64,000 bases of DNA from Hormoscilla sp. GM7CHS1pb (GTDB lineage: Bacteria > Cyanobacteriota > Cyanobacteriia > Cyanobacteriales > Desertifilaceae): contig JACONN010000002.1 in the NCBI GenBank assembly GCA_014323675.1, positions 1,656,001 to 1,720,000 of the forward strand. Direction: 5' to 3'. The position numbers and the translations under genes are program-made. The notes under the pieces are model-generated. The model had not been told where the DNA came from, did no database searches, and saw only the letters and a list, made by a program, of their open reading frames with translations. Positions 47,941-56,310 of this stretch are shown piece after piece. How positions within the stretch are numbered: position 1 is the stretch's first letter; each line of letters opens with the position of its first letter.

Positions 47941-48812
47941 GGCGTTGCACATTTTCGGGATGATGGGTTATTGCAGATTATGATAATCTGCAATTTTACA
48001 GTCAGAATTTATGTATAGTATGATGTTTGTTTTCGACCTAGTCATAATATGTGTTATCATGGATAGTAAGGCGAAAGAATTAGCTAAAGGAGTCGAACAT
48101 GAAATGTCCCAGATGTGGTTCTGAAAACATCAATAAAAATGGTCACAGACGCGGCAAACAGAATTTAATTTGTAAGGATTGTCGTCGCCAGTTTCTCGAA
48201 CATTATTATCCGCGCGGTTATTCAGAAGATGTCAAGAAAAATTGTTTGACAATGTACGTTAATGGCAATGGATTTCGAGGTATTGAAAGGATAACTGGTG
48301 TCAGCCATAATACTCAAATTGATTGGGTAAAACAGGCAGCTAAAGAATTACCGTCAATCCCTGAAAACTACGATATTCCGGAGGTTGCAGAAATTGACGA
48401 GTTGCATACTTATGTCAATGAAAAAAAGAATAAAAAGTGGCTATGGACAGTCGTAAATCATTTCAAGCCAGGGATTATAACATGGGTATTAGGCGATCGT
48501 TCTGCAGAAACTTTTAAGCCTATGTGGGATATTAGAAAATGTTGGCAATGCTTTTTAGACGTTACTGATGGATGGCCTGTTTATCCAATGTTTATTGAAT
48601 ATATTGACCATATAGTCAGCAAAACCTACATGACCCGTGTTGAATGTGAAAATTGTCGATTAAGACATTATCTAGCTCGATTAAAAAGAAAAACATTATG
48701 TTACTCAAAGTCGGAAGAAATGTTGAGGCTTTCAATTAAGTTATTATTGCACTATCGACGTTATAATTCTGTACCGGTACCTATTTAAATCATCCCGTAA
48801 TTGTGCAACGCC
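47941..48812 (+). mobile_element. IS1-like insertion sequence, complete
   Basis: Terminal inverted repeats: GGCGTTGCACATTTTCGGGA + TGAT (47941-47964) and the complement of GGCGTTGCACAATTACGGGA + TGAT (48789-48812), 22 of 24 matching. Flanks CAAAATTT (left) and CAAAATTA (right) form a probable 8-bp target duplication (7 of 8 matching). One transposase gene inside, 872 bp in all. Confidence 0.85.
48099..48788 (+). CDS. IS1 family transposase
   Basis: 229 residues as a single frame. The N-terminal zinc-binding part (CPRCGSENINKNGHRRGKQN, CKDCRRQF) and helix-turn-helix (GFRGIERITGVSHNTQIDWV) correspond to InsA. The DDE nuclease core corresponds to InsB: EIDELHTYV (first Asp), FLDVTDGWPVYP (second Asp) and RVECENCRLRHYLARLKRKT (Glu), with YSKSEEMLRLSIKLLL after it. 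It appears intact and could be active. Unlike Escherichia coli IS1, no frameshift is needed. Confidence 0.9.
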   Translation: MKCPRCGSENINKNGHRRGKQNLICKDCRRQFLEHYYPRGYSEDVKKNCLTMYVNGNGFRGIERITGVSHNTQIDWVKQAAKELPSIPENYDIPEVAEIDELHTYVNEKKNKKWLWTVVNHFKPGIITWVLGDRSAETFKPMWDIRKCWQCFLDVTDGWPVYPMFIEYIDHIVSKTYMTRVECENCRLRHYLARLKRKTLCYSKSEEMLRLSIKLLLHYRRYNSVPVPI

Positions 48813-48859
48813 CAAAATTAATTCCTGTGAGCCATATATCCACCTTCTCCAATACCCCC

Positions 48860-49025
48860 TTCTATGCCGACTTCTATGCCGACTTCTATGCCGACTTCTA
48901 TGCCGACTTCTATGCCGACTTCTATGCCGACTTCTATGCCGACTTCTATGCCGACTTCTATGCCGACTTCTATGCCGACTTCTATGCCGACTTCTATGCC
49001 GACTTCTATGCCGACTTCTATGCCG
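48860..49025. repeat. 12-bp minisatellite, 14 ATGCC units
   Basis: ATGCCGACTTCT repeats without change from 48864, the last ATGCC starting at 49020. Every frame is open across it (MPTS, DFYA, CRLL-type on plus; EVGI on minus), since 12 is divisible by 3. It lies between the right end of the IS1-like element and the truncated HsdS gene. Confidence 0.95.
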
Positions 49026-49077
49026 GTCGCCCCGGCGATGGGCAATCAGCGGCTATGGGCTGGGAGTGTAAGGGCGG

Positions 49078-49863
49078 TTATCTATGGCCTTTACAGGTCA
49101 TATTTACCACAACTTCAGAAATACGTAAGCATCTCCAATCTTCAGGAATCACCCCAACCTCAGTGTTTTTATAACCTTTCCCCTCACCAAACCCCGGCAG
49201 GCGTTTCTTGCCGGTGAGGAGTTCCTGCATGGTGGCGGTTTTGATGTTGCGCTTTTTGGCGATCGCCTTATCCAGTGCTGCAATCAGGCCATCCACGTCC
49301 GATAGGGTTTGGGCGATCGCGCGTTGTTCTTCTACTTCTGGAACCGCCATCTCAAGTTTCCGAACATCGCTACTATTAATTGCCGGATAATTAGAACCTG
49401 CTATTAACGTCTCAATTTGCTTATTTATATTTCCACTAAAGAGATGAAAAAATAGAAAGGCCGCTATTGACAAATTATTTTGACAGCGTAAAACAGAGAA
49501 TCCTGTTGAACAAACCCAATCATCATCATCTTTATTGAAAAGCAAGTGAGATTTAAGATTAGGGCGAACTGTCGAAAATAGTACGTCACCGTACCTTAAA
49601 ACGCGCCTAGCACGAGAAGGTGACGTCGAAAATACTTGCTCAGAATATCCTTTTAGAGTACCTCTATCTACATCTTCCAATGAAATGTATTTGAATTGAT
49701 ATTCCGCATAAGTTTTGGCTGTTAAATTTTCTGGATCTACGTTAGCTATCTCACCAATTTTATTGACTTGCCAATCTTCAGGAATCACCCCAACCTCAGT
49801 TTGTTTATAACCTTCTGGCACTTGACTATTGTCGAGCGCTAATTGATGCTTGCTCATTATCAT
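49078..49863 (-). pseudogene. Type I restriction specificity subunit, truncated (HsdS)
   Basis: 261 residues. One complete half: GYKQTEVGVIPEDWQVNKIG (conserved start), a target recognition domain (KYISLEDVDRGTLKGYSEQV, VLRYGDVLFSTVRPNLKSHL) and a conserved spacer helix (EEQRAIAQTLSDVDGLIAAL, TATMQELLTGKKRLPGF). The second half starts GYKNTEVGVIPEDWRCLRIS but breaks off after about 20 residues and ends at 49078, close to the minisatellite. Normal HsdS has two TRDs and about 400 residues. No hsdR or hsdM is present. Confidence 0.82.
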
Positions 49864-49905
49864 ACCCGACTGCTACAAAAACTTTTCACGTCAATTAACA
49901 ATTAT

Positions 49906-50879
49906 TTACCGTCTCCTCTGCAAATCCTGCAGAAATGTATTGCCAGCGTCATTAAGATTGCCATCCAGGGAGAAAGTCAGACTGCGGACACCGTTCCGGA
50001 AAAATCGGATATCGTCATTCTTGGCGTCTAGGGGAAAGCATAGGGGTTTTGGATAGACTAAAACTGCTTCGTAACATTTTGTTGCTTTTGCATAGCTGAC
50101 CATTTGGTGGAAGTCCCCGATCGCCACTTGCTTGCGAGCCAGATCGCGTGAGCGCTTGAGAGCTGGGAAAACTTGAGGTCGCCTCCTTACTTTCCGAGGT
50201 TCATGTTTCACTTTATTTTGCTGGTGAGATAATCGGCATTTCGCTAATCTCGTCATCAGCCAATCTTCTAATTTATTTTCTGTTATCACCCATTGGGGAA
50301 CACCCTGGAGCCAAATGTCTCGCACCCGTCTCCAACAGCAACTAAAACTTAACTTATTAGGTTTGATACCTGCTTTGATTGCCGCCTTTGTCATTAAAGC
50401 ACAAATACAATTATAAGTTAATAAACCTGCTGCTAGTTCTTTGCGAAACATTTCTGCTGTTTTCACATCAAATTCTTCCATATTTAAGGTAGTTTTTATA
50501 TAGCGGTAATCTACTTCTACTTGCCACCTCTCTCCATAGAGTTCTACTAATTCATTAATTGAGTATACTTCCGGAGCCATCAAATTTGTAAATAAATATA
50601 AATCTATCGGCCTAAATACTCAACGTACTGCACGTAAATTATTCGCCCATTTAGAGTATCTTTGGGTTGTCCTGGTTCAACTTTTGTTGTTGGTTCTGCT
50701 TTCCATATTACCTGAGACTCTTGACCACTATATAAGGAACCTTTCTGTGATTTTTTTACCCATTGTTTAATAACCGTGCGTGAGAAGATTTCTCCAAAAA
50801 TGGCTAATAATTCTTCAATCGATGCTTTGACGGTTGTAGTTGGTCGTTGTACCCAAGCGGGGGAGCGATCGCATGTCAT
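49906..50879 (-). pseudogene. IS4-family transposase remnant fused to McrC tail
   Basis: The N-terminal fragment (50604-50879: VKASIEELLAIFGEIFSRTV) and C-terminal part (50583 onward: YGERWQVEVDYRYIKTTLNM, the IS4 Y-(2)-R-(3)-E-(6)-K block) are in different frames with most of the catalytic middle missing. The transposase ends KRSRDLARK near 50130. The frame then runs into IGDFHQMVSYAKATKCYEAV and NDDIRFFRNGVRSLTF, a second McrC C-terminus closely matching the one at 39755-39955. So this is a recombination scar of an IS inside or next to another mcrC copy. Confidence 0.8.
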
Positions 50880-51248
50880 AATGGTTGCTCAATAATGTTC
50901 TTTTACCTCTACTATATCATCTGTCGCCTACCAATGTCAAGTGTTCTGGCTGAAATCATTTACTGGCATAGGTTCGAGAGTTTTTTAGGTAATAATGCTC
51001 ATGGCCATACCAGAATTTGCTTCTTATTGCCATAAAAATTGATTTCTTAGTAGCATTGGGTTAAAACCGACTGAAAACATTATATAAAAAGCATCCCACT
51101 TAATTCAGACCCTCCTAGATCGGCATTCACAGACTCCGTAATACCATGATTGTACCGGTAGCGCATGTAGCCCTAGGGTGGGCCCACCCTACATTACACG
51201 CATCAGGTGTATAATAAAAGATAAACAGGGTTGGTGGAGGTAACAGTC
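50880..51248. other. Intergenic region upstream of Uma2
   Basis: About 370 bp without a recognisable gene. A TAGGGTGGGCCCACCCTA palindrome lies near 51170-51188; GGGTGGGC/GCCCACCC motifs recur at 53330. GGAGG at 51236-51240 is the ribosome binding site of the next gene. The IS4 remnant's outer end probably lies here, but I cannot define it. Confidence 0.5.
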
Positions 51249-51960
51249 ATGGTAATGCAAGCAACCAAAGCCAGAGAGATAATCTATCCCGAAAGCGATG
51301 GAAAACCAATGGCAGACAATACGGTGCAGTTCCGCTGGATAACGGTCATATTATAATCTGGAATGGCTATTTGCTGACAATCCTAACGTATTTATAGCCG
51401 GGGACTTGTTATGGTATCCAGTAGAACATGATCGGGGAACGAGCCAAGCACCGGATGTGATGGTAGTGTTCGGGCGTCCCAAGGGCGATCGGAGTTCCTA
51501 TCGGCAGTGGAACGAAGGAAATATTGTACCGCAGGTGGTGTTTGAAATCCGTTCTCCTAGCAACACCCAAACGGAAATGGACAGGAAATGGGTATTTTAC
51601 AACCGCCACGGCGTGGAAGAATATTACCTGTACGATCCCAAGAAGAACGATCTGAGTGGATGGTTACGTTCCCAGTGGGGTTTAAATGTAATAGACCAGA
51701 TGGATGGTTGGGTAAGTCCCCGGTTGCAAATTCGATTCGACATGTCGGGAGAGTCCTTACAACTGTACCGTCCGAATGGGGAAGCATTTGCGACCTATTC
51801 GGAAATAATGGAACGACTCGAACAGACAGAGGAACGACTCGAACAGACAGAGGAACGACTCGAACAGACACAGCAGGAACTCGAATTGAAAGATCGGGAA
51901 AATCAAAGGTTAAAAGAGTTGCTGATCGCGGCTGGAATTGACCCGGATAAAATTGATTAA
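51249..51960 (+). CDS. Uma2 family protein (frameshifted near N-terminus)
   Basis: About 237 residues. From ATG 51249 (with GGAGG 9 bp before) it reads MVMQATKAREIIYPESDGKP, MADNTVQFRWITVI, then breaks near 51352. The next frame has NLEWLFADNPNVFIAGDLLW and QAPDVMVVFGRPKG, then VVFEIRSPSNTQTEM, the PD-(D/E)XK pair of Uma2/DUF820. The C-terminus holds three LEQTEER repeats (coiled coil) and ends AAGIDPDKID. Either two bases are missing or one is extra at the break. It belongs to a different Uma2 subfamily from the tandem pair at 27 kb. Confidence 0.82.
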
Positions 51961-52095
51961 ACTCGGGAAAATGCTTGGTGCGATGATGCTGTAGGGGCGG
52001 GGGCGTGACCTAGTGCCCCCGCCCCATTATTGGGATGCACCCGTACCAGAAAGCCCGATCGCGGATAAAATAAGTAAATCTGTAGGAGATCCCAG

Positions 52096-52305
52096 ATGAG
52101 AGCGATCGAAGCAACAGGAATTATGAACGAGTCCGGACAAATATCACTAGACAAACCCCTAGAGATAACTCCAGAAACCGCAGAGGATCCAGACGATGAA
52201 AGCAGAGAGTCGGTAAAAGCAAGTCTGCGCCGGTCCTTAGCAGAAGCTAAAGAGGGAAAACGCTTACCCATTGCTCAATTGTGGTCGGGAATAGATGCCA
52301 ACTGA
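52096..52305 (+). CDS. Small antitoxin-like protein
   Basis: 69 residues, start ATG 52096 with AGGAGAT upstream. MRAIEATGIMNESGQISLDK looks like an AbrB/short-beta N-terminus used by cyanobacterial antitoxins, and the C-terminus RSLAEAKEGKRLPIAQLWSG resembles RelB-like tails that bind a toxin. The following gene starts at ATG 52295, overlapping by 11 bp, as in toxin-antitoxin pairs, but is cut short. Family assignment is from memory of cyanobacterial neighbours, so moderate confidence. Confidence 0.6.
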   Translation: MRAIEATGIMNESGQISLDKPLEITPETAEDPDDESRESVKASLRRSLAEAKEGKRLPIAQLWSGIDAN

Positions 52306-52345
52306 ACGGGATATCTCAATGATGCTTTCGACAGATCTTTCTTGA
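52295..52345 (+). pseudogene. Truncated partner of the antitoxin-like gene
   Basis: MPTERDISMMLSTDLS then TGA, only 16 residues. It overlaps the upstream gene in the usual antitoxin-toxin manner and ends inside a CTTGACAGGACGGGAGGGCG repeat, which has replaced the rest. Confidence 0.45.
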
Positions 52346-52368
52346 CAGGACGGGAGGGCGATCGCATC

Positions 52369-52578
52369 TTACTCTCCCTTTTTGTCGATCAACTGCTGAT
52401 AACGTCGAACAGAAGCACGCAACTTTTCACTCGGTTCTGGCGGGTTGAGTAAAGCTTCTGCGAAAAAAGCACTATCCCGAGCGTTTAAATGGATCGCATC
52501 CTGTTCTCGAACAATGCTTCTGGCCACCTTATGCACGGCGCCAATTATGTTACTATCTTCTGCCATCTCATTCCTCAC
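52369..52578 (-). pseudogene. DUF1778 (TacA-like) antitoxin, N-terminally truncated
   Basis: 69 residues. The C-terminal part VREQDAIHLNARDSAFFAEA and LLNPPEPSEKLRASVRRYQQ matches DUF1778 antitoxins, partners of GNAT toxins. The normal RHH N-terminus is absent; the frame instead begins MRNEMAEDSNIIGA, encoded by a repeat that also occurs near 53200. No GNAT toxin gene follows. Confidence 0.65.
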
Positions 52579-52700
52579 TACAACATATAATCTGATTATA
52601 TCTGAAAATCCTTTCCAGTCCCTTGCCTGCCGATCGCCCCTGACAGTACGGGAGGGCGATCGGCCATCTGGAACCGGTGGTAGGCGGTGCCCGGCAATTC
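52560..52700. repeat. Direct repeat module, copy A
   Basis: CTACAACATATAATCTGATT and ATATCTGAAAATC, then CTTGCCTGCCGATC and ATCTGGAACCGGTGGT with GCGGTGCC. The same order occurs at 53196-53345. The stretch around GGAACCGGTGGTAGGCGG is palindromic. It appears to have replaced the 5' parts of two small genes. Confidence 0.8.
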
Positions 52701-52907
52701 CTAACTTTTCTGATTCAACTTCTCTCTAAATATAGCGACAACTTCTTCAGTAGACATATCGTAAGGGTAGGGGTAGCTTTTAGCCTCATCTTCCCTACGA
52801 CTTAAGGCAACCTGCAATGCTTGACTGAAAGCTTCGGCATCGTTTCTGTGAGCTGAAAGGTACTGTTTCAACTCATAATTGTTCATTTCTGTTAGTTGCT
52901 GGTTCAT
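52701..52907 (-). CDS. DUF6887-like protein
   Basis: 68 residues from ATG 52907. MNQQLTEMNNYELKQYLSAH and EAFSQALQVALSRREDEAKS, then STEEVVAIFREKLNQKS, match the small cyanobacterial DUF6887 family, which is regularly encoded next to DUF6888. Its start overlaps the stop of the upstream gene as ATGA. The pair behaves like a toxin-antitoxin-type cassette in the way it moves, but no activity is known to me. Confidence 0.72.
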   Translation of the reverse strand: MNQQLTEMNNYELKQYLSAHRNDAEAFSQALQVALSRREDEAKSYPYPYDMSTEEVVAIFREKLNQKS

Positions 52908-53086
52908 AGAACCAAATCCCAAGTTCCGTCTTGTTTAACAATGATTGCAAATTCGTCTTTTCTACCCGCCTGGATATACAATGTCTTTACTGTTATGTCA
53001 TAACGAAAAACATTTATCGGCTGGTAAAAATTTGACAGCATTTGACAAATGAAGATAGCAGTGTTTGATTGTTTTTCCGTCGGCAA
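52904..53086 (-). CDS. DUF6888-like protein
   Basis: 60 residues. MPTEKQSNTAIFICQMLSNF, YQPINVFRYDITVKTLYIQA and EFAIIVKQDGTWDLVL fit DUF6888, the partner of DUF6887. It is complete at both ends (ending in the typical GxW-V). Translational coupling with the following gene through ATGA. Role unknown. Confidence 0.75.
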   Translation of the reverse strand: MPTEKQSNTAIFICQMLSNFYQPINVFRYDITVKTLYIQAGRKDEFAIIVKQDGTWDLVL

Positions 53087-53195
53087 ATGAACTACTCCTG
53101 TATAAATTCAATATTCCCGAGCCCTGCATCTGGATCGACAATTCGATCCTGTAGCTGTTTAGGTATTCTCACTTGGAGCAATGGGGAGCAATGGG

Positions 53196-53345
53196 ATCTC
53201 TTCTGCCATCTCCTCCCTCACTACAACCGATAATCTGATTATATCTGAAAATCGTTTCAATTCCCTTGCCTGCCGATCTGCCTTGACGCGATCGGGAAGG
53301 CGAGTGCTCATCTGGAACCGGTGGTGGGCGGTGCCCACCCTACAA
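53196..53345. repeat. Direct repeat module, copy B
   Basis: Second copy of the module at 52560-52700, about 80 percent alike by eye, ending GTGGGCGGTGCCCACCCTAC. A frame running through it on the minus strand (53159-53416) is unlikely to be a gene. With 53087-53195 it accounts for the gap between DUF6888 and the DUF433-like gene. Confidence 0.78.
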
Positions 53346-53461
53346 CTATATAGCGGCAGTTGAAAAAAAGTGGATAAGCGATCGCCGACAAAATATTTGT
53401 GCAAGAGCGCAACCATGAGTTATAATGTAATTGCTGTCCCAACAGCAAGCAGGAGCCAAAC

Positions 53462-53770
53462 ATGTCCCATATTGAATTTCGCAATACATCCACAGGTAGG
53501 CAAGCATACATGAAAGGTTCCAACCTAGCAGTATGGCAAGTAATTATGCTTGCCCAGAACTACGATATGAACTGTGAAAAAGTTGCCCAGCATTTAGTGC
53601 GAACCTTAGAGTGGGTGCAGGCAGCTTTCAATTATGCTGAAACTTACCCAGAGGAAATTAATGATGCGATCTCTTCTTTTCAGGCGATCGACTACACAGC
53701 CCTTCAGCAAATATTGCCTCAAGTTGAGCTGAAAACGGTTCCCAAAGAAATATTCTCCAAATTATATTAG
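53462..53770 (+). CDS. DUF433-like putative antitoxin
   Basis: 102 residues. IEFRNTSTGRQAYMKGSNLA then VWQVIMLAQNYDMNCEKVAQ and WVQAAFNYAETYPEEINDAI follow the DUF433 layout (target strand, VWQIV helix, winged part, 'A..YA..YPEEI' helix). In many genomes DUF433 acts as antitoxin to a PIN-like DUF5615 toxin, but no such gene follows; the nuclease-like gene downstream is a different family. ATG 53462 is preceded by AGGAG. Confidence 0.7.
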   Translation: MSHIEFRNTSTGRQAYMKGSNLAVWQVIMLAQNYDMNCEKVAQHLVRTLEWVQAAFNYAETYPEEINDAISSFQAIDYTALQQILPQVELKTVPKEIFSKLY

Positions 53771-53846
53771 TCGGTTGAAATTGAAACCGACTTTAGCTAT
53801 GACGCGGGGGTTTGCAACCCCCGGCGGGTTATCGGGAAAGAGACTT

Positions 53847-54479
53847 ATGTATTACAGCGAATTCACCCTCGAAGAACTAGAAAGCCAATTTCAACTAACA
53901 ATTACCGAAGAAGTGGAATTATTTGACACCGTAGAACCAGTCCCGCCGAGTGGACTCTTGAGAGAACTACTAGCAGGGAACATTCCCCTCGCCTTAGCAA
54001 TAGATACAGAAAAAGCCCGATCGGAACTGATCGTCGCGCCAATATTGGTAGAAATGAGGAAGCAATTCGAGCGTCAAATTAGTGTTTTCTCCGGGACCGA
54101 ATTCAACGTCGATCGCAGTAAAGGACTAAGCGGGAAATGTGACTTTATCATCAGCCATTCTCCCAGACAGTTGTCCGTGACCGCCCCCGTAGCTACCCTC
54201 GTGGAGGCAAAAAATGATAACATCAAATCGGGGATATGCCAGTGCATTGCCGAAATGGTAGCAGCTCAAATATTTAACCAACAGAAAAATAATCCCATTC
54301 CCAGCATCTATGGTATAGTCACAACAGGAAGTATTTGGAAATTTATGAAATTGGCAGAAAAACAGGTCGCGATCGAGCCCGGAGAGCATTTCATCAACAA
54401 TCTCGAATCCCTGCTGGGCATCCTCTCATATATAATCCATACTACTCGCCCCCAAACCCAGGTCGAGAAGCAATCATAG
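53847..54479 (+). CDS. PD-(D/E)XK nuclease-like protein
   Basis: 210 residues from ATG 53847 (MYYSEFTLEELESQFQLTIT); the longer frame from 53775 crosses a palindromic repeat and is rejected. The core KCDFIISHSP ... APVATLVEAKNDNIKSGICQ ... CIAEMVAAQIF is typical of small restriction-endonuclease-fold proteins common in cyanobacteria (Asp, then E-x-K). Biological role unknown. It ends about 20 bp before tgt, but the shared strand does not prove an operon. Confidence 0.75.
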   Translation: MYYSEFTLEELESQFQLTITEEVELFDTVEPVPPSGLLRELLAGNIPLALAIDTEKARSELIVAPILVEMRKQFERQISVFSGTEFNVDRSKGLSGKCDFIISHSPRQLSVTAPVATLVEAKNDNIKSGICQCIAEMVAAQIFNQQKNNPIPSIYGIVTTGSIWKFMKLAEKQVAIEPGEHFINNLESLLGILSYIIHTTRPQTQVEKQS

Positions 54480-54500
54480 GTCATAATAGATAATCGCCCA

Positions 54501-55625
54501 GTGACGAATCAATTCACATTTCAATCTCAGGCTGAATGCAGCCACACCCAAGCCCGGGCCGGTATTTTTACAACCCCTCATGGCATAGTAGAAACACCCC
54601 GTTTCATGCCCGTAGGCACCACCGCCACCGTCAAAGGCGTCACCTCTGCCCAACTGTTAGCAACCGGTGCCCAGATGGTGCTAGCCAATACCTATCACCT
54701 CCACATCCAACCCGGAGAAGATTTGATCGCCAAAGCTGGAGGATTACATAAATTCATGGACTGGAATGGCCCCATCCTCACAGACTCCGGCGGCTTCCAA
54801 GTCTTCAGCTTATCTGAGTTACGCACCATCAGCGAAGAAGGCGTCACCTTTCGTTCTCCCCGTGACGGACGGATCATTAACCTCACCCCCGAGCGATCGA
54901 TCCAGATCCAGAATAAACTGGGGGCAGATGTAATCATGGCCTTTGACGAATGTCCCCCCTACCCCGCAAACCGGGAAGTAGTGGAAGCAGCCACATCACG
55001 GACCAGACGCTGGCTAGAACGTTGCCTTCAGACCCATAAACGTCCAGATCAAGCATTATTTGGCATCATCCAGGGAGGGGTATATCCAGACCTGCGGTCA
55101 GCCGCAGCCAAATCCCTAGTAGAATTAGACTTACCCGGTTATGCCATCGGTGGCGTCAGCGTCGGCGAACCAGAAGCCCTCATCGCCCAGATCGTCAAAG
55201 TAACCGCCCCCTTGCTACCCCCCCACAAGCCCCGTTATCTCATGGGCATCGGCACCTATCGGGAAATGGCCCAGGCGATCGCCTCAGGAGTAGACCTGTT
55301 CGACTGCGTCATACCCACCCGTTTAGCCCGTCACGGCGCAGTCTTCGTCCGAGGGGAGCGCTGGAACATCAAAAACGCCCGATTTACCGAAGACTTCGCC
55401 CCCCTGGACAGCGAATGTCCCTGCTACACCTGCCAGCACTTCAGCCGGGCCTACCTCAACCACCTCTGGCGATCGCGGGAACTCTTAGTCTATACCCTAC
55501 TGTCCATTCACAACCTGACGGAACTAATAAGGTTCACCCAGAGGATCAGGGATGCCATCATCCGGGACAGCTTCACCAGGGAATTTTCCCACCTGCTTAC
55601 CCCCGTTCCAGAAAATGCCGTTTAA
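54501..55625 (+). CDS. tgt: Queuine tRNA-ribosyltransferase
   Basis: Exchanges guanine-34 for preQ1 in tRNA-Asn, -Asp, -His and -Tyr anticodons. 374 residues. The substrate pocket [14 protein letters not shown] (about 95-108), catalytic Asp in [16 protein letters not shown] (about 262-277) and zinc site CPCYTC ... YLNHLW (about 306-330) are all intact. GTG start at 54501 is within two codons of the homologous start. psbK follows 80 bp downstream, the usual cyanobacterial order, so tgt and psbK may be co-transcribed. Confidence 0.96.
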   Translation: MTNQFTFQSQAECSHTQARAGIFTTPHGIVETPRFMPVGTTATVKGVTSAQLLATGAQMVLANTYHLHIQPGEDLIAKAGGLHKFMDWNGPILTDSGGFQVFSLSELRTISEEGVTFRSPRDGRIINLTPERSIQIQNKLGADVIMAFDECPPYPANREVVEAATSRTRRWLERCLQTHKRPDQALFGIIQGGVYPDLRSAAAKSLVELDLPGYAIGGVSVGEPEALIAQIVKVTAPLLPPHKPRYLMGIGTYREMAQAIASGVDLFDCVIPTRLARHGAVFVRGERWNIKNARFTEDFAPLDSECPCYTCQHFSRAYLNHLWRSRELLVYTLLSIHNLTELIRFTQRIRDAIIRDSFTREFSHLLTPVPENAV

Positions 55626-55706
55626 ATTTGTCTGAGCTTAACTGAGGAACTATGTTAAAATTTATTTAAATTATGAGAGCCCCAACTAGGAGAGGTAAAT
55701 TTACAG

Positions 55707-55844
55707 ATGGAAGCAGTGCTGTTCTTGGCCAAATTGCCCGAAGCTTACTCAATTTTCAACCCCGTGGTAGACGTTATGCCCGTTATTCCCCTCTTTTTCT
55801 TGCTGCTGGCCTTCGTCTGGCAAGCTGCCGTTGGGTTTAAATAA
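55707..55844 (+). CDS. psbK: Photosystem II reaction centre protein K
   Basis: 45-residue precursor: [20 protein letters not shown] then [20 protein letters not shown] and AVGFK. The processed form begins at KLPEAYS; the single membrane helix is [18 protein letters not shown]. Binds CP43 in photosystem II. AGGAGAG lies 12 bp upstream of ATG 55707. Position after tgt is conserved in cyanobacteria. Confidence 0.97.
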   Translation: MEAVLFLAKLPEAYSIFNPVVDVMPVIPLFFLLLAFVWQAAVGFK

Positions 55845-55890
55845 GAACGTCACGGGCGATCGGCCCGATCGCCCGATCGCCCGTTTCCCC

Positions 55891-55917
55891 GTTCGTAGTA
55901 AACGCGAAGCGCGTTTC
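55891..55917. repeat. GTTCGTAGTAAG-type palindrome after psbK
   Basis: GTTCGTAGTAAACGCGAAGC followed by GCGTTT; inner stem AACGCG-AA-GCGCGTT. Directly before it (55850-55880) runs a CGATCG-rich series. Could act as terminator for tgt-psbK and the convergent gst. Confidence 0.7.
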
Positions 55918-55928
55918 CCCGATCGCCT

Positions 55929-56302
55929 TTAACCGCGTCCCCCGATCGTCTTCTGGAAAGCCGGTCGTTCCGAAAGCCGTTTAATATAATCCACCACTGC
56001 CGGATACTCACTCAAATCCAGCTTTAGCATGATCGGGACGTAGGCCAAAAGGGACCCCACTGCCACATCCGCCACCGTCAACTCATTTCCCAGTAAAAAC
56101 GGTTGCCGATTGAAAATCTCATTCAGCGGTGGGAGAAGTTGGGACATCGCCCGATCGCGACTCGCCTCGATAAAAATCCCCGGTCCCAGAGTCGCATTGC
56201 CAAATAGCACCCATTGTGTTATTTCCGAACGCTTTTCCAGAGATTCTGGCAGATGTCCGTGCTTCTCCGCCAGATACAAGAGGATCGCCCCAGACTCCCA
56301 GA
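55929..56302 (-). pseudogene. Glutathione S-transferase, C-terminal part (split by IS66)
   Basis: The frame NLWESGAILLYLAEKHGHLP, ASRDRAMSQLLPPLNEIF, LGNELTVADVAVGSLLAYVP and LSERPAFQKTIGGRG is the helical GST C-terminal domain. Upstream of 56303 the IS66 element begins. The N-terminal thioredoxin-like part lies at 58335-58518. Removing the insertion and one copy of the 8-bp duplication rejoins DGDFNLWESGAILLYLAEKH in frame. Confidence 0.92.
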
Positions 56303-56310
56303 GATTAAAA
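56303..56310. repeat. Target site duplication, left copy (GATTAAAA)
   Basis: GATTAAAA at 56303-56310 is identical to 58335-58342, on either side of the IS66 element; 8 bp is the usual duplication for IS66. Confidence 0.92.

Noticed and set aside
48864..49217. Repeat proteins (MPTS)n, (DFYA)n or (EVGI)n
   Set aside because: All frames are open only because the unit length is a multiple of 3; no start context or conserved flanks.
52096..53770. A complete new toxin-antitoxin system
   Set aside because: No intact toxin was found; partners are truncated or missing.
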